A stretch of DNA of 64,000 bases from Hydrangea macrophylla (taxonomy: Eukaryota > Streptophyta > Magnoliopsida > Cornales > Hydrangeaceae): positions 96,615,887 through 96,679,886 of the forward strand of contig CM066989.1 of the NCBI GenBank assembly GCA_033977485.1, in the 5' to 3' direction. Position 1 is the first letter of the stretch. Each line of letters begins with the position of its first letter. The notes beneath the pieces were generated by a model. The model saw nothing but the letters and a program-made list of their open reading frames with translations. It was not told where the DNA came from and ran no database searches. Below are positions 34,167 through 46,076 of the stretch, piece by piece. The position numbers were made by a program, and so were the translations under genes.

Positions 34167-34797
34167 TGATACGTCCAGAAATATCCTGCTAAAGCCCAAC
34201 CGCCACATCAGCAGTTAATGACCCAAAAATCTGGTCATGGGCGCCTAGAGCCCACAATCCCGAGGTCTTCAATGCATACCGCTAGGGGTGCTCGACAGCC
34301 CGGATATGAGGCGCAGCTAATCTCCAGGAGGCGCAGCCCAGATTGAGCCTTCCCAGCAGTTTCCTAACGCTGCTAGAACTCTATCAGGAAGGAATCGATA
34401 GTTCCCTAAACTACTTAGGAAACTTTCCCCAAGTCATGCAAATCAATTGTAATTGATTAGGCTTCCTAATCTAATCAACTCTTACCATGTAGAGGTGGAC
34501 TCTTGCATCTATAAAAGAGCCCACCTACCCCCTCTAGGGGGATTCGAAAATCACTTCTCTAAGCATACAACCACCTGCTAGAGAACTCACCACCTACACG
34601 CATACACCCGGCCGGTATTACTGGTAGTGCCGCCCATTTTTGTTGGCTCACCAGGCCCGCCGGTGATCTGCTAGTGAGATGCGCATAGACGCAACCATGG
34701 ATGTAGGTCACCTTGTTAACGGGATCGAACCACATACAAACCCTTTTCTTACCTTACTTTCTGTCAAACTCATTCATACCAATTTTCGGCATCATCA
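34167..34797 (+). repeat. 5' LTR of the Tat element
   Basis: 631 bp. TATAAAAG lies at 34510-34517, followed by a leader. It matches 46255-46886. Confidence 0.95.
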
Positions 34798-34800
34798 GTT

Positions 34801-34818
34801 TTGCGCCGTCTGTGGGAA
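34801..34818 (+). other. primer-binding-site region of the Tat element
   Basis: TTGCGCCGTCTGTGGGAA three bases after the LTR is one base from the TGGCGCCGTCTGTGGGAA form common in plant Gypsy elements. I do not assign the tRNA with certainty. Confidence 0.6.
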
Positions 34819-34862
34819 CTCGACATAGTCTTCTCAGTAATAAAAATCTTTGACTGATCAAC

Positions 34863-37800
34863 ATGCCACCCAAGAAAGGTAAGAAAACTGCCGATTTAAC
34901 TGGTCAGGAAAACCTGCAGATCGAGTCGCGGGCTGCCTCCATGACCACTGAACAGGTCACGGCAGCGCTGGAGCAACTCTTGGAGGGCCAGCGCTGAACA
35001 CAGCAACAGATAGAGGCATTTATGGCCCAATACGAGAAGCGCCCCTCACCGGAGAAGCAGCCTGAGAAGAGCGTTCCTGTCCGCAGGTCCGCTCGGGCAC
35101 GCAGGCAAGCCCAATCTGCTCCGGTGTCCCCACCAGACCGGGAACGTCATGCAGATGGAGAGCATAGCCAGGCTACTAGGCGCTCGCAAAGACGACCTCG
35201 GTCCAATACTCGTCGAGTGGAGGACGCCAGAATCATCATTGATCGGCGGCGTGCAGCCAGGGGAGAAGAGTCCAGACGGAAAGCCCGGGAATCAGTCGAT
35301 GACCCTCCCGATTTGAGCCAGGGGGATCTTAGGCACAGGCTTTCCCGGACCCATAGCCGTGTGCTATCCCCGAGGTCGACGCACTTTGAGGAGTAGGCCT
35401 CATCGTCCGACCTCGCCTACCATTCTGACACGGATAGGAGAACCGGGCGGAATGACGTCAAAGCCCAGGTTGAGGAACTACAGCAGCAGATCGAGAGGCT
35501 AAATCGGAAGTCCGGTCACGACCTCACAAACACAGAGATAGAATCGCCCTATACCGCTCGAGTGACACAATTTCCTATTCCGCGGAAGTTCAAACCCCCT
35601 CATCTCAGCTCATACGATGGCACGGGGAGTCCGGTGGACCACATCCGCACCTACAAGGCGCAGATGGCACTGGTCACTACGGTAGATGATCTGCTATGCT
35701 TGGCCTTCCCCAGTACCCTAAAGGGGTCAGCCACACAGTGGTTCCATGCATTGAAGCCCCGAACGGTTGACAACTTCAAAGCTCTCAGCAAACTCTTCAT
35801 CAGCCAGTTTATCAGGATGCTCGACCAGTCACAGCTGGACACCCAGCTGCTGACTGTAAAGTAGCGCAAAGGGGAGTCCTTGAGGGAGTATGTGGACCGT
35901 TTCAATCAGCAAAGGCTCCTGATCCGCAACCTCAATGAAACGACCGTAATCATGGCCTTCTGTTCGGGAGTTCAACACACCAAGGTTGCCACGTCGTTCC
36001 ATCGCGACCGACTGGTGACCCTAGTGGAGCTCTCGGAGAGGGTCGGGAAATATATAGATACTGAGGAATTCCTAAAGGCGAAACGTGCTGGCCAGGCGGG
36101 AGATGAATCCCCGAAGGCCAAGCACAAGCGTGAGGAATTCGAGAAGGGGTCGGGAAAAAAGCCGAAGCAAGATCAGAGAGATGGCAGGTGTCAGCCCCCA
36201 ACAGCTTTCACGCCCCTTTCCCGACCTATACATGAAGTTATGGTCGCCGCAGAGGCGCAGAGGCTGCTTCTGTAGCCAGCTAAACTCAGAGTTCCCCCCG
36301 GTAAGAGGAATCGGGATAATTTTTGCCGTTACCACCGGGATCATGGCCATGAAACAGAGGATTGCTTCAAGTTGAAGATAGTAATAGAGAAGCTGATCGA
36401 ACAAGGGCACCTTGTCGAGTTTGTCACAGCGGATAGACAGCCTCGGCAAGATGCCCGGACTCCCGATCAGCCACTACCACCACTTGGTCATATCCAGGTG
36501 ATCTCCTGAGGGACGTTAGGCGGAGGCGATTCACAGTCGGCACGGAAGAGGCAGGCCCGGACGTCCCGGGCGGACATCTGGCAAGTCCAATCCACCGACT
36601 CCTCCGCAACCGACGTCCTAACGTTCACGTCCGACGACTTGCATGGTATCCATTGCCCCCATGATGACCCGCTAGTAGTGACGCTTTCTATAGCCAACTA
36701 TATGGTCCAGAGGGTACTGGTGGACACAAGCAGCTTGTCCGACATAATGTTCACGACTGCATTCGATCAACTCAGGATTTCCAGGGAGCGGCTCCGGCCG
36801 GTTGCTACTCCCCTGGTTGGATTTAACGGCTCCAGCACTCAACCTCTCGGTACAATTAAGCTCCCAGTTCTCATGGGGACCTACCCACAACAGGTTTCTG
36901 TGCTGAACAATTTTGTGATCGTAGAAGCCCCGTCGGCCTATAACGTCATCCTTGGAAGACCGACCCTTAACAGGGCCAGAGCGGTCGTCTCCACTTATAG
37001 CTTAATGGTGAAGTTCCCAACTCCCCAGGGACCAGGATGCTTGCGAGGAGACCAGACTTCTGCTCGGAGTTGTTATGTTAGCTCGTTGTGCCGGGGGGCA
37101 ATTACCGAAACGTTAAACGTCCAACAAATGGACCCCCGGGACCAGAGTGACGTGATACGGCCGATAGAAGAACTGGAACAAGTCGTGCTGGATCCTGAAT
37201 ACCCGAACCCCGCGGTCAGCATAGGTGCCCTACTGGAGCCCACCTTAAAGGAGAAATTGACCCAGTTCCTAAGGCAGAATCAAGACGTTTTTGCTTGGAG
37301 TCATGAGGATATGCCCGGGATTGACCCCCGGGTAATGTCCCATCGTCTCAATGTCAGCCCGGACTGCCGCCCAGTAAAGCAGAAGAGAAGGGGCATGGCC
37401 CCCGAGAGACAAAAGCCAGTGACTGAGGAGGTCGAGAAACTCCTGCAGGCGAATCCCATCCGAGAAGTCCACTATCCCGATTAGCTAGCCAATGTTGTCC
37501 TTGTCAAGAAAAGCAACGGAAAGTGGAGAATGTACGTGGACTTCACCGACCTCAATAAGGCCTGCCCCAAGGACTGCTATCCGCTGCCCAGGATAGACCT
37601 CCTTGTCGACTCAATAGTGGGCCACTCACTCCTCTCATTCATGGATGCTTACTCGGGGTATAATCAGATCAGCATGTACCCCGGGGATGAAGAGAAGACG
37701 GTGTTCATCACCGACCAAGGCACGTACTGTTACAAAATCATGTCGTTCGGCCTCAAGAATGCCGGGGCTACCTACCAGCGCGTAGTCAACTACATGTTTA

Positions 37801-40395
37801 AAGACCTCATCGGAAAATCTATGGAAGTATATGTGGACGATCTTCTGGTTAAGAGCCGGGACGAGCCTGACCACCTCGAGCATCAAGCCGGGGCCTTCAG
37901 CATTTTGAGAAAATTCAAGATGAGGTTGAACCCGGCCAAGTGCACCTTTGGTTTCTTGTCCGAAAAATTCCTCGGCCATCTAGTTAGCAGACGGGGAATC
38001 GAAGCAAACCCCGAGAAGATCAAAGCTATCATCAACATGCGGTCGCCCAAATCAACGAAAGAAGTTCAAAGCTTAGCCGGACGGATGACTGCACTGAACA
38101 GATTCGTATCCCGAGCCACCGACCGGTGCTTGCCATTCTTCAAAATCCTCTACAAAGCGTTTCAGTGGTCAGAAGAGTGTGAGGAGGCATTCCAAGAACT
38201 CAAGAAATACCTGGTATCCCCTCCTCTACTCTTGACACCCGTACCCGGGGAATAATTTTTTTTGTACTTTGCAGTGCCACCGTCAGCAGTTAGCTCGGCA
38301 CTTATTCGGGAGGAGCATGGGATACAGTTCTCGGTATACTACACCAGCCGGGCATTGCAAGGTGCAGAGAGCAGATACTCACGCATCGAGAAACTGGCCT
38401 TCGCCCTCATCACCTCAGCCTGAAGGCTCCGCCCGTACTTCCAGGCCCATGTCATTGTAGTCCTGACCGACCAGCCTCTCCGCAGAATTCTCAGTCGGTC
38501 TAACACATCCGGGAGGCTCGTCAAGTGGGCCTTGGAATTGGAAGAGTTCGAAGTGATCTACCGACCCCGAACAACCGTCAAGGGGCAAGCTGTAGCAGAC
38601 TTTCTGGTTGAATTTTCATATCCCGAGTACCCAGTCGAAGAATCTGAGCCTTCGGCCTTACCGCCCGGATTAAACTCCGACGTCCCAATCTGGGTACTGC
38701 ACGTGGATGGCTCCTCCAATCAGCAAGGTAACGGGGCTGGAATTATCTTGACTACCCCCGACGGTATCCAGCTCGAATATGCTTTAAGGTTTGGGTTTCG
38801 CGCCTCCAACAACGAGGCCGAGTACGAAGCCCTCTTGGTCGAGTTACAGTTAGCCATCTCAATGAGCGCGCAACAGGTCCAGGGCTACAGCGACTCCCTG
38901 CTCGTGGTCAACCAGGTAAACCAAGAATATGAAGCGCGGGAAGATAACATGGTAGCCTACTTGGCCCTCGTTCGGACGGTTTCCAAGAACCTCCAAGGGT
39001 TTTCCATCATTCAGATACCTAGAGAAGAAAATACCAGAGCAGACCGATTGGCTCGCCTCGCCTCGTCTTCTGAGTCAGACTTGCCCGGGATAAGGATACC
39101 TACCCGAGCCAAGTGTGATCAACTCAGAGGGCATGGAGGTCGACCCGGTAACTTTAGGACCCAGTTGGATGGATCCACTCGTGACATTCCTGACGACAAA
39201 AAAGCTACCAGATGGTAAAGATGAGGCACGCCGGGTCAAGTATCGGGCAGCGCAATATCACCTTCTTGACGGTATCCTCTACAAGAGGGGATTCACTATC
39301 CCGTACCTCCGCTGTGTTCATCCTACGCAAGTGCAAGCAATACTGTTTGAAATCCATGAAGGTGTGTGCGGGAACCACGTTGGAGGTCGGGCACTTTCCA
39401 GAAAGGCACTACTACATGGTTACTATTGGCCAACCATGGCCCGGGATTCGCAGGAGTATGTTCAAAGGTGTGACAAGTGCCAAAAATATTCTCCCATGAT
39501 CAACCGACCGGGAGAACTCAAGACACCGATTCACAGTCCTTGGCCATTTGCCTAGTGGGAATTGACATTATTGGTCCCTTACCGACAGGAAAAGGGCAAG
39601 TCAAATTTCCCGTGATAGCTGTTGACTATTTCACTAAATGGGCGGAAGCCGAACCCTTGGCAACCATAACCTAAAGGAAAATGGAGAGCTTTGTGGAACG
39701 AAATATCCTCAGCCGGTTCGGTATCCCCCGAGTCCTGATCAGCGATAACGGCAGGCAATTTGACACACCCAGCTTCAGACAGTTCTGCACGGGGTACGGG
39801 ATACTAAATCACTACTCTTCCCCTGAGCACCCACAAGCCAATGGTCAAGCCGAGGTAACCAACCAGACAATCTTGCAGTCAATCAAAACAAGGCTTGAAG
39901 GTGCCAAAGGGCTGTGGGCTGAAGAGCTACCAACCCTCCTGTGGGCCTACCGCACTACACCCCGAGCGGCTACAGGCGAGACCCTGTTTTCCTTAACCTA
40001 CGATTTTGGGGCAGTGGTCCCCACGGAGCTCGGGTTGCCAACATACCGTGGCCGGGACAGAATTGGACAACGGAGAAGCCCTCAGGACAGAACTAGACCT
40101 AGTGGAAGAAAAAAGAGACCATGCTTATCTGAAGGTGGCAGCCTACAAGCAAAGGGTCTCGCGGTATTACAATAACAAGGTGCAGCACCGTAGTTTTCAA
40201 TCTGGAGACCTCGTCCTCAAGGCAGTGAACCAGTCTACCCGAATCCCGAGCCACAGGAAATTGGGAGCAAACTGGGAAGGCCCGTATAAAGTGACTCGGA
40301 TCAACCGACCGGGAACCTACTGGCTATAGAGCATGGACGGGCATGACCTCACTCATCCTTGGAACGTGCAACACCTCCGCAAGTACTATCAGTAG
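34863..40395 (+). pseudogene. Tat gag-pol polyprotein, broken by several stops and frameshifts
   Basis: One frame opens at ATG 34863 (MPPKKGKK) and can be followed to about 39100. In-frame stops are at 34995, 35394, 35862, 36273, 36507, 37482, 38253 and 38421; shifts occur near 39110, 39550 and 40000. Domains: gag capsid about 35560-36120; a CCHC-like knuckle CRYHRDHGHETEDC near 36320; protease with VLVDTSS (the usual DTG glycine replaced by Ser) and ILGRP; RT with YVDD at 37830-37841; connection/RNase H to about 38600; a second RNase H with VDGSS (D at 38706), NNEAEYEAL, YSDSLL and ENTRADRLA, i.e. all four acidic positions; integrase finger HEGVCGNH...CDKCQ, core GIDIIGP, SDNGRQF and a Glu in AEVTNQT. 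The element is no longer autonomous. The second RNase H is specific to this lineage. Confidence 0.93.
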
Positions 40396-40549
40396 CATCT
40401 GACCACGGGAATTTAGTACTATAGGGAAATTTCTTTCTTGTAGCTCTGATTGGGCAACCAATATAAATTGTTTTTTTTTTAAATAAAATTAAATAGTTTG
40501 CTTCGAAAATTCATTCCTGTCAGTACCCCGTGCAATGCAAGAACAAAGA

Positions 40550-40655
40550 CCTTGGGCCTAACCCCAAGGCAACAAAGACCTCGGGCCTAACCGCGAGGCA
40601 ACAAAGACCTTGGGCCTAGCCCCAAGGCAGAAAAAGACCTCGGGCTCCGAACCCA
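40550..40655 (+). repeat. tandem hairpin units after pol
   Basis: Units at 40550-40569, 40579-40598 and 40608-40627 (step 29) read CCTTGGG-CCTAAC-CCCAAGG, CCTCGGG-CCTAAC-CGCGAGG and CCTTGGG-CCTAGC-CCCAAGG. A T-A pair in units 1 and 3 is a C-G pair in unit 2. A fourth, partial unit follows to about 40655. Position just after pol parallels 32079-32193 of the gag-only element. Confidence 0.8.
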
Positions 40656-41202
40656 GGCACAAAAGGACCCTGCAACCACCCATGTTCCAGGTCGATTCCT
40701 ATGATCGCTCCCCAACACGCCCTCGCCTTTACAGAAAGCTCGGGGGCAAAGGGATTCTAGACCTAAACAGGAAATTATTCAAAAGCTCCGCTTAGGCCCA
40801 GCCGACGATGGGGCTAAACCCCTAGGTGGCCAACGATGGCGAGCTTCAAATGCCCCTGCAACCACCCATGTTCCAGGTCGTTTTCCTACGGCCACTTACT
40901 CCCGTACTCCCGCTTTAGCAAAATGCTTGGGGGGCAGGGGAATATTAGGCCAAAACAGGGAAGCACACCGGTCGCTACAAGAGCTTGGAGATCTTCCTAA
41001 GCACTTACAGCGATCAGAGAAATTTCCCGGATAGTAAAATAGGATACGCCTATGATATGCCGGGACAACTCGGACAGTAATGCAGGGTATTCCTATAATG
41101 CACCGGGCAATTCTGGATGCTAAGTAGGGTTAGTCCCTACAGCGCTCCGGCCAATTACCTTTTTAGAGAGGTCAGAAAGACTAGATGTTCTGTTGGTTAC
41201 GG
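40656..41202 (+). other. 3' region of the Tat element between hairpins and antisense cassettes
   Basis: No gene seen. It holds a repeated CCTGCAACCACCCATGTTCC phrase (about 40670 and 40855), a GC-rich inverted repeat near 40815 (GGGGCTAAACCCC) and a GGGGGGCAGGGG purine tract near 40930. Confidence 0.55.
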
Positions 41203-41646
41203 TCCTAAAACATTTGCTAAGGCAGGTGTTAGGTCGACCAAAACCGAACGGGTACTAGCAATTACAGAGGCATAGTGCAGAAAAAGAAGACAGTTGATGG
41301 AAGGGAAATCTGACCCCAGGGGCCTTTTCATTAATTAAGACAAAATGTACAAAGCCTGGGGGGCAGTTGTAGTAGCTTCCCAAAAACAGAAAAGAAACTA
41401 TGATAAAAAGTAAAAAAAAACAACAAGAAGAAGATTCCTTGAGCAGAGAGTCTAGGGGTCATCTACATCAACAATGTCCACATTCTCCTCGACCTCCCCC
41501 CCGTCCTGCCCTTCCGGGACAGCATCTTCCTCCTGGCCAGCCGGGGCAAGGGCACCCTCAGCCGTAGCAGCATCTTCGGTGACCTCGGGTGCCATGTCCC
41601 AGTAGTCAGAGTCCACCCCTGGTAAGGAGTGGTGTCCAACTCCTCT

Positions 41647-43800
41647 TCAAGTCCTCATACCCGAGGAAGAAACGTCGTCGAAAGTTTCCCCCGGAGGACT
41701 AGCGGCCGTCGCCGCCTCCAGGAGTGCCTTCACCCGATCTTCTGCTGCCGCGCGGCCAGCCCGCTCGGCCTCAAGCTCCGCCAGAGTCACCGCCAGATCT
41801 TCCTGGGCTGCCCCGAGGCTCGAAGCCAGGCCCTTGACCCTGTTTTTCTCCACGGTCAAGGCCCCATCTTTGGTCTCCAGGGCAACCTCTTTCTCCGCCA
41901 AGGCGGTCTCGGTGGCGGTGGCCCTCCCGGCAAGGGCCGGCATGAAGGATTCAGCTCCGGCAGCCATGCAGCCAACCTGCAACCCAAGTAAAAAAGGAAA
42001 TGGTCAGTCATTATTGCCAGCAGAGCAGAAAACGCAGAGAAATATGAAGATGCAGAAAAGTTACTTACCGATGGAAGATGCTGTATAGCCATGCCTGAAA
42101 GACTTGAGGAGACATGCTGGCGCACCTATCGACCTGGCTGGGAAGTAGGCACGGTCTGACCCTGTCCCGGGTCTCCCTAGATTCATCCAGGGATGTCCCA
42201 GAGGGAATCTCGGCTCGGGGGGCAGATGTATCTCCCACTACCACCGCCCGGGGGGTTGACGTCTCCCCGGGAGCTTGGGCCGCCGATGGGCCATGCCTGA
42301 GTCGCCTAAACGGGCGCACGCTGCCAGAGGCCTCAACGGCCGGCCTCTTCCCCGTCGCCGCCATCTGCTCGGCAACTGCAGCCTGTAGAGCCCTTAACCG
42401 CTCGGGATCTCTCCGGGGGGCCATCTCTGCAAAAAGGAAAACAACCACAGGGTCAGCAACCAAGATAACAGGGCGGCCAAGGATAGCTAAAGTTGAGGCA
42501 AGTGACCAAACTCTTACCCGGGATGATGTTAGGGAGGATTGGTGCTTCGACAGGACGGCGGGGTCGGCGGTCGCCTTTCTGATCTCCTGACCAAGTCAGC
42601 ACGTCCCAGATGTTGACGGGCTGCTCAATCAAGCCCCTGATTCTCTCCTCACACTCTGCCGGAACATGTGGGAGATCAACGGACCCTGTTGCAAAACAAA
42701 CAAAGGCGATCAGTTTAAAACCATAAAACAAAGCTTGAAAAGAGGCTAGAGCAGATACGGGATGGACTTACCCCTCAATTCCTCTACCCAAGAGGTCCTC
42801 AGTTGACTCCCATGGGCTGCTCACAAAACCCAGGGGTAGACACTTGGAAGAACTTTTTCTTCCACCCCTTATTGTTGCTCGGGCAATTGACAATAATTTT
42901 TTTCCCCTGTCGAGCCCCTAGAGAGAAGAACCCGGCCTTCCCATAAATTGGGAATGGCCGGTGGATCCAGAAGAAATCTTGAAGGGTGAGTTCGTACCCG
43001 AAGACCTGGGGCCACAGGGAGATGGACCCCATGAGATACCTCCACCCGTTCGGGGCTAACTGGCCGGGGGCTATTCCCAAAAAGATCAAGACGTCCCGAG
43101 CGACCAGATGGAGGGGGACACGAAGGCCAGCAACGAAGGCATCCTCGTATAGGGTAACCAAACTCCTATGGTGAATATGAGCCCCGCCGGGGCGAACGGA
43201 CAAAGAACTGTCATCAGGGACGGCGTACTTACCCCTGATTCGATCAAGGTCCCCAGAATGCAGGACTGAGGAAATAAACTCGCAAGCGAATGCTACCTCA
43301 GGAGCAGACTCCCTAGGCGCCTCGTCACCAGAACCCTGTGATACCGACGCAATGGGGGTCTCCTGATCAGACTCATCGCTCGATACTCGGGCCGGGATCC
43401 GGCCCTCACTGTAACGATCTGAGGGATAGGTTGATGGTAGGTCTAAACTGGGGTCAGGCGTGCCCGACCGAGACATCTTGCTCTCCGATCGGGAGTCAGA
43501 GTTGAAGTCAGAGTGTTCCATCTCTGATATTCCTACGACAAGGTAAGGGAACAAGCTGCAGCCTAAGTATGGGTCGAAAACCCCAAGCCTAGTGTACAGG
43601 GGGGGCAGCGTCACTAACCTGAACGGCAAAGAATAGATGCTCCTTAGCACTAGGTAACACTCTCTCAAGACAGCCCAAGGAACGCCCGCTCGGTTCAACT
43701 GAACTAATGTTCCGCCCGACTTAAAGAACGAACAGAATTTGAGAAGGAAGAAATCCCACTCCCGCTCGAACCCTACCGGACTCACTCTCTCCAGCCTCAC
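41647..43800 (-). pseudogene. antisense gene 1: putative gypsy-type transposon domain protein, spliced
   Basis: Read on the minus strand. The first block is open from 43800; the likely start is MEHSDFNSD at 43521, just after an acceptor-like GTCGTAG. It has a Ser/Glu-rich N-terminus, then LYEDAFVAGLRVPLHLVARD, FLGIAPGQLAPNGWRYLMGS and DFFWIHR, the pattern of the family annotated as putative gypsy type transposon (as I recall, Pfam PF04195, Transposase_28). Consensus splice sites follow: donor at 42771, acceptor before 42685, donor 42517, acceptor before 42426 (TTTTTGCAG), donor 42068, acceptor before 41976 (GGTTGCAG). The last block is an Ala/Glu-rich coiled coil (AEKEVALETKDGALTVEKN). The frame is lost near 42800 and the last junction is out of phase, so it is probably decayed. 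Function of this family is unknown. Confidence 0.72.
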
Positions 43801-43957
43801 TCCGACAAGAAGAGAGATGGGGAAAAAGAAGAAATCAACAAATAGAAGTTCGGGAAGGAAGGAGACTTACAAAGTTTAAAGCGCAGGAGGGGCGCAGGAA
43901 TTTCGCTCGGGAATACTCGTCTCGGCAGAAGTGGTCCAGGAAGTGGGCAAGTGTTCC

Positions 43958-44171
43958 TTATATAGGAGCTGTTGACGACCAAGATTAGGACAGATCCGAC
44001 GGCCTAGGCGATTTCCTGCCCAAACTGTCGCTTCAGGCACGTAAAACGTCACCTCAAAAGGCGCGCGCATTAAATGCGTGACAAGATGATTCGGTTAGCA
44101 CGCAAACGATTTGGTTATGACCACACCGCCATCGTTGGATCCTGACCTGGCCACTAACCGGTTGGCACGTG
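43958..44171 (-). promoter_or_regulatory. antisense promoter 1: TATA box and G-box
   Basis: Minus-strand CCTATATAAGG contains TATATAA (plus 43958-43964), 158 bp upstream of the first open ATG. A palindromic G-box core CACGTG inside TGGCACGTGGCA lies at 44166-44171, 208 bp farther upstream. G-boxes bind plant bZIP and bHLH factors. Confidence 0.7.
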
Positions 44172-44356
44172 GCAGTGATAGTTTCCGGGCCCACGGTATC
44201 GCCACCCGAGCCTCTTCCTGCACCAATCGGGTTTCCCGCCGGGTGATGTTCAATGTGGACCCAATCCCGAGCAGGATTCCCGAGAGCTATCCGAACGATT
44301 TCTAGAGCAATATGGATTTTCGATCCTTACCCGATGAAACATCTAGTCAGTTCCGA

Positions 44357-44371
44357 AAATGGGGGGCAGCT
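44357..44371 (+). other. internal copy of the polypurine tract
   Basis: AAAATGGGGGGCAGCTG at the end of cassette 1 is nearly the same as the true tract before the 3' LTR (46240-46254, AAAATGGGGGGCAGC then TGATACG). Confidence 0.7.
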
Positions 44372-44644
44372 GCTGATAAAGTCAAAAATGTTCCAAAACC
44401 ATTTGCTAAGGGGCAGAAGGCCAGAGCCAGGTCGGTCAACGAGAACCGGTCGAGTATTGACAGCTTAGTGCAGTAAAGAAGTAATAAGCAGTCGGTAAAG
44501 CAGAGTAAGGGAAAAGTTGGCCTCAAGGACCTTTTCATTGCTGTAAAAGGACAACTGTACAGAGCTCAGGGGGCAGTTTTAGTAGCCTCCCCGGTATAAA
44601 AAAAAAAAAAAAAAAAAAACAAAACAAAACAAAAAAGGGAGTCT

Positions 44645-45740
44645 TCAAGTTTCTTTGCCCTTCAGAGCCTTGACTTCCTCCTCCAGGGCCGCCATCCTTG
44701 CCACCAACTCCTTGACAGTGAGCTCTATGGTGTGAACATCCACCTCCCGCATGACAGAGTTAGTCTGCAGGTGAGCAGTCTGCTTCTCCACCTCCTGAAG
44801 ACGACCCTCCAGGTTACCAAGGGAGAGGCCTGTCCAAGAGCTGGGCACATGAAAACCGGCCGGGGATTCCATCCGACTCTTTTTTGGTGGGGGTGGAGAT
44901 CCTTCCCCGACCGCCTTTTCCTTCCCTTTCCGGGACGGGCCAGGTGGCGGGCTCACGTCCCCGGACGAGGATGAATCACTGGTGGTGGATAGGGAAACTG
45001 GTCCCTCAGGCGGGCCGGCCCTGCCTGTGGCGCGCGGACCGGAAGCCATGGACCGGGTGTAGCGGCGCGACCCAGAGGCAGCAGCGGCAGGGGCCGCGGA
45101 GGACGTTCTGGCGCCTACCTCATCAATAGGCCCCCCTGGCTAAGTCAGAAAACATAAGGCCGGCCTCTACTGCTCGGTTAATCGAATCTGTGTCGGCAAT
45201 AGCAGGGGCAATGCCGCGGAAGGCAGCAAAGGACGTCTTGCAAAGTTCGGCGTTGAAGGCCGCAGGAGGGCAGAGAGAGGGGTCCACCAACCAGTTGCCG
45301 GAGACAACGACCCGATGATATTGCCGCCAGTTCTTGTTTGGGAAGTTCAGACCCTGGATGAGATTTCTTCCCTTGGCCCCGGGCCGTATGTAAGGCTCCC
45401 CGCGGTCGATGCCCAGGACATAGCACCTGGCGACGTACACCGTGCGGAGGGACAACCCAAGACGCTGGTTCAGCACCGATATGCCCCAGAGGAGGCGGGC
45501 AACATTTGGGCGGCACTTAGACAGCAGAATACGCAACCCCTGCAGCAGGTCGCAGAAGGAGGCTGGGAGAGGGAAGCGTAGTCCCACAACTAGCAGCAAA
45601 TAGCTGCTAATGATGACGAAAGGGAAGGCCACCTCCTCCCCTTCGACGTAAGGACGGACCCCGACGTCGTCTGGAATTTCGCAGTCCTCCCGGAAAGTTC
45701 TGAGCCCTTCGTCGGATTTCAGATCAACATGAGAAGCCAT
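44645..45740 (-). pseudogene. antisense gene 2: putative gypsy-type transposon domain protein, single frameshift
   Basis: The minus-strand start at 45740 (MASHVDLKSDEG) opens 205 codons with EEVAFPFVIISSYLLLVVGL RFPLP-like text, FCDLLQGLRI and VVVSGNWLVDP, resembling the domain in antisense gene 1. It stops at 45123 right after a C6 run on the plus strand (45131-45136). One base out of phase, the text continues without a stop (PIDEVGARTS, then MASGPRATGR at 45049) to 44645. The C-terminal part has a Pro/Ser/Lys-rich linker (PPPPKKSRM) and a coiled coil (GRLQEVEKQTAHLQ ... ALEEEVKALKG). So this is one intronless gene of about 365 codons with a single-base slip in a homopolymer. Same N-terminal-domain-plus-coiled-coil plan as gene 1. 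Confidence 0.72.
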
Positions 45741-45862
45741 CGGAGAAAAGTCTGGATAGTAAAAACGGAAGAAAAAGAGCTCGGGAACGCTTTGCTTTCG
45801 AAGACCGCTCGGTGGGTTTGATCGTCAAATGTGCAGTGAGGTTTGAAATGAACAGGTTTCCC

Positions 45863-46076
45863 TTATATAGGCACCACGAACGGCTCAGATCAAAGCTGAT
45901 CGAACGGCTCATACGTTTTCCCGCCAGAACTGTTGCTTCAAGCACATGGGGCGTCGCCTCGGAAGACGTGGGCATTGAATGCACGACATGATGGTTCAGT
46001 TGCCGCACGAATAATTTGGTTACTTCCACACGAGTGTCGTTGAGTCCTAACCAGACCAGTAGCCAGTGGGCACGTG
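45863..46076 (-). promoter_or_regulatory. antisense promoter 2: TATA box and G-box
   Basis: Minus-strand TATATAA (plus 45863-45869) lies 129 bp upstream of the ATG at 45740. CACGTG within GGGCACGTGGCA is at 46071-46076, again exactly 208 bp upstream of the TATA box as in cassette 1. Confidence 0.7.

Larger units (their letters stand above)
41203..44371 (-). repeat. antisense gene cassette 1 (with its own promoter and an internal polypurine tract)
   Basis: The left part (41203-41400; CATTTGCTAAGG ... CCTTTTCATT ... GGGGGCAGTTGTAGTAGC) matches 44390-44590. The right part (about 43945-44371; TTATATAGG ... GGCACGTGGCA ... CCGATGA ... AAATGGGGGGCAGCTG) matches 45855-46254. The element therefore carries two tandem copies of one module: terminal leader, antisense coding region, antisense promoter, polypurine tract. 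The coding parts have diverged strongly. Confidence 0.75.

Noticed and set aside
41629..41991. Plus-strand open frames over the antisense genes (also 42114-42590, 44884-45129)
   Set aside because: They are mirror frames of the GC-rich antisense coding blocks; domain, coiled-coil and splice evidence favours the minus strand.
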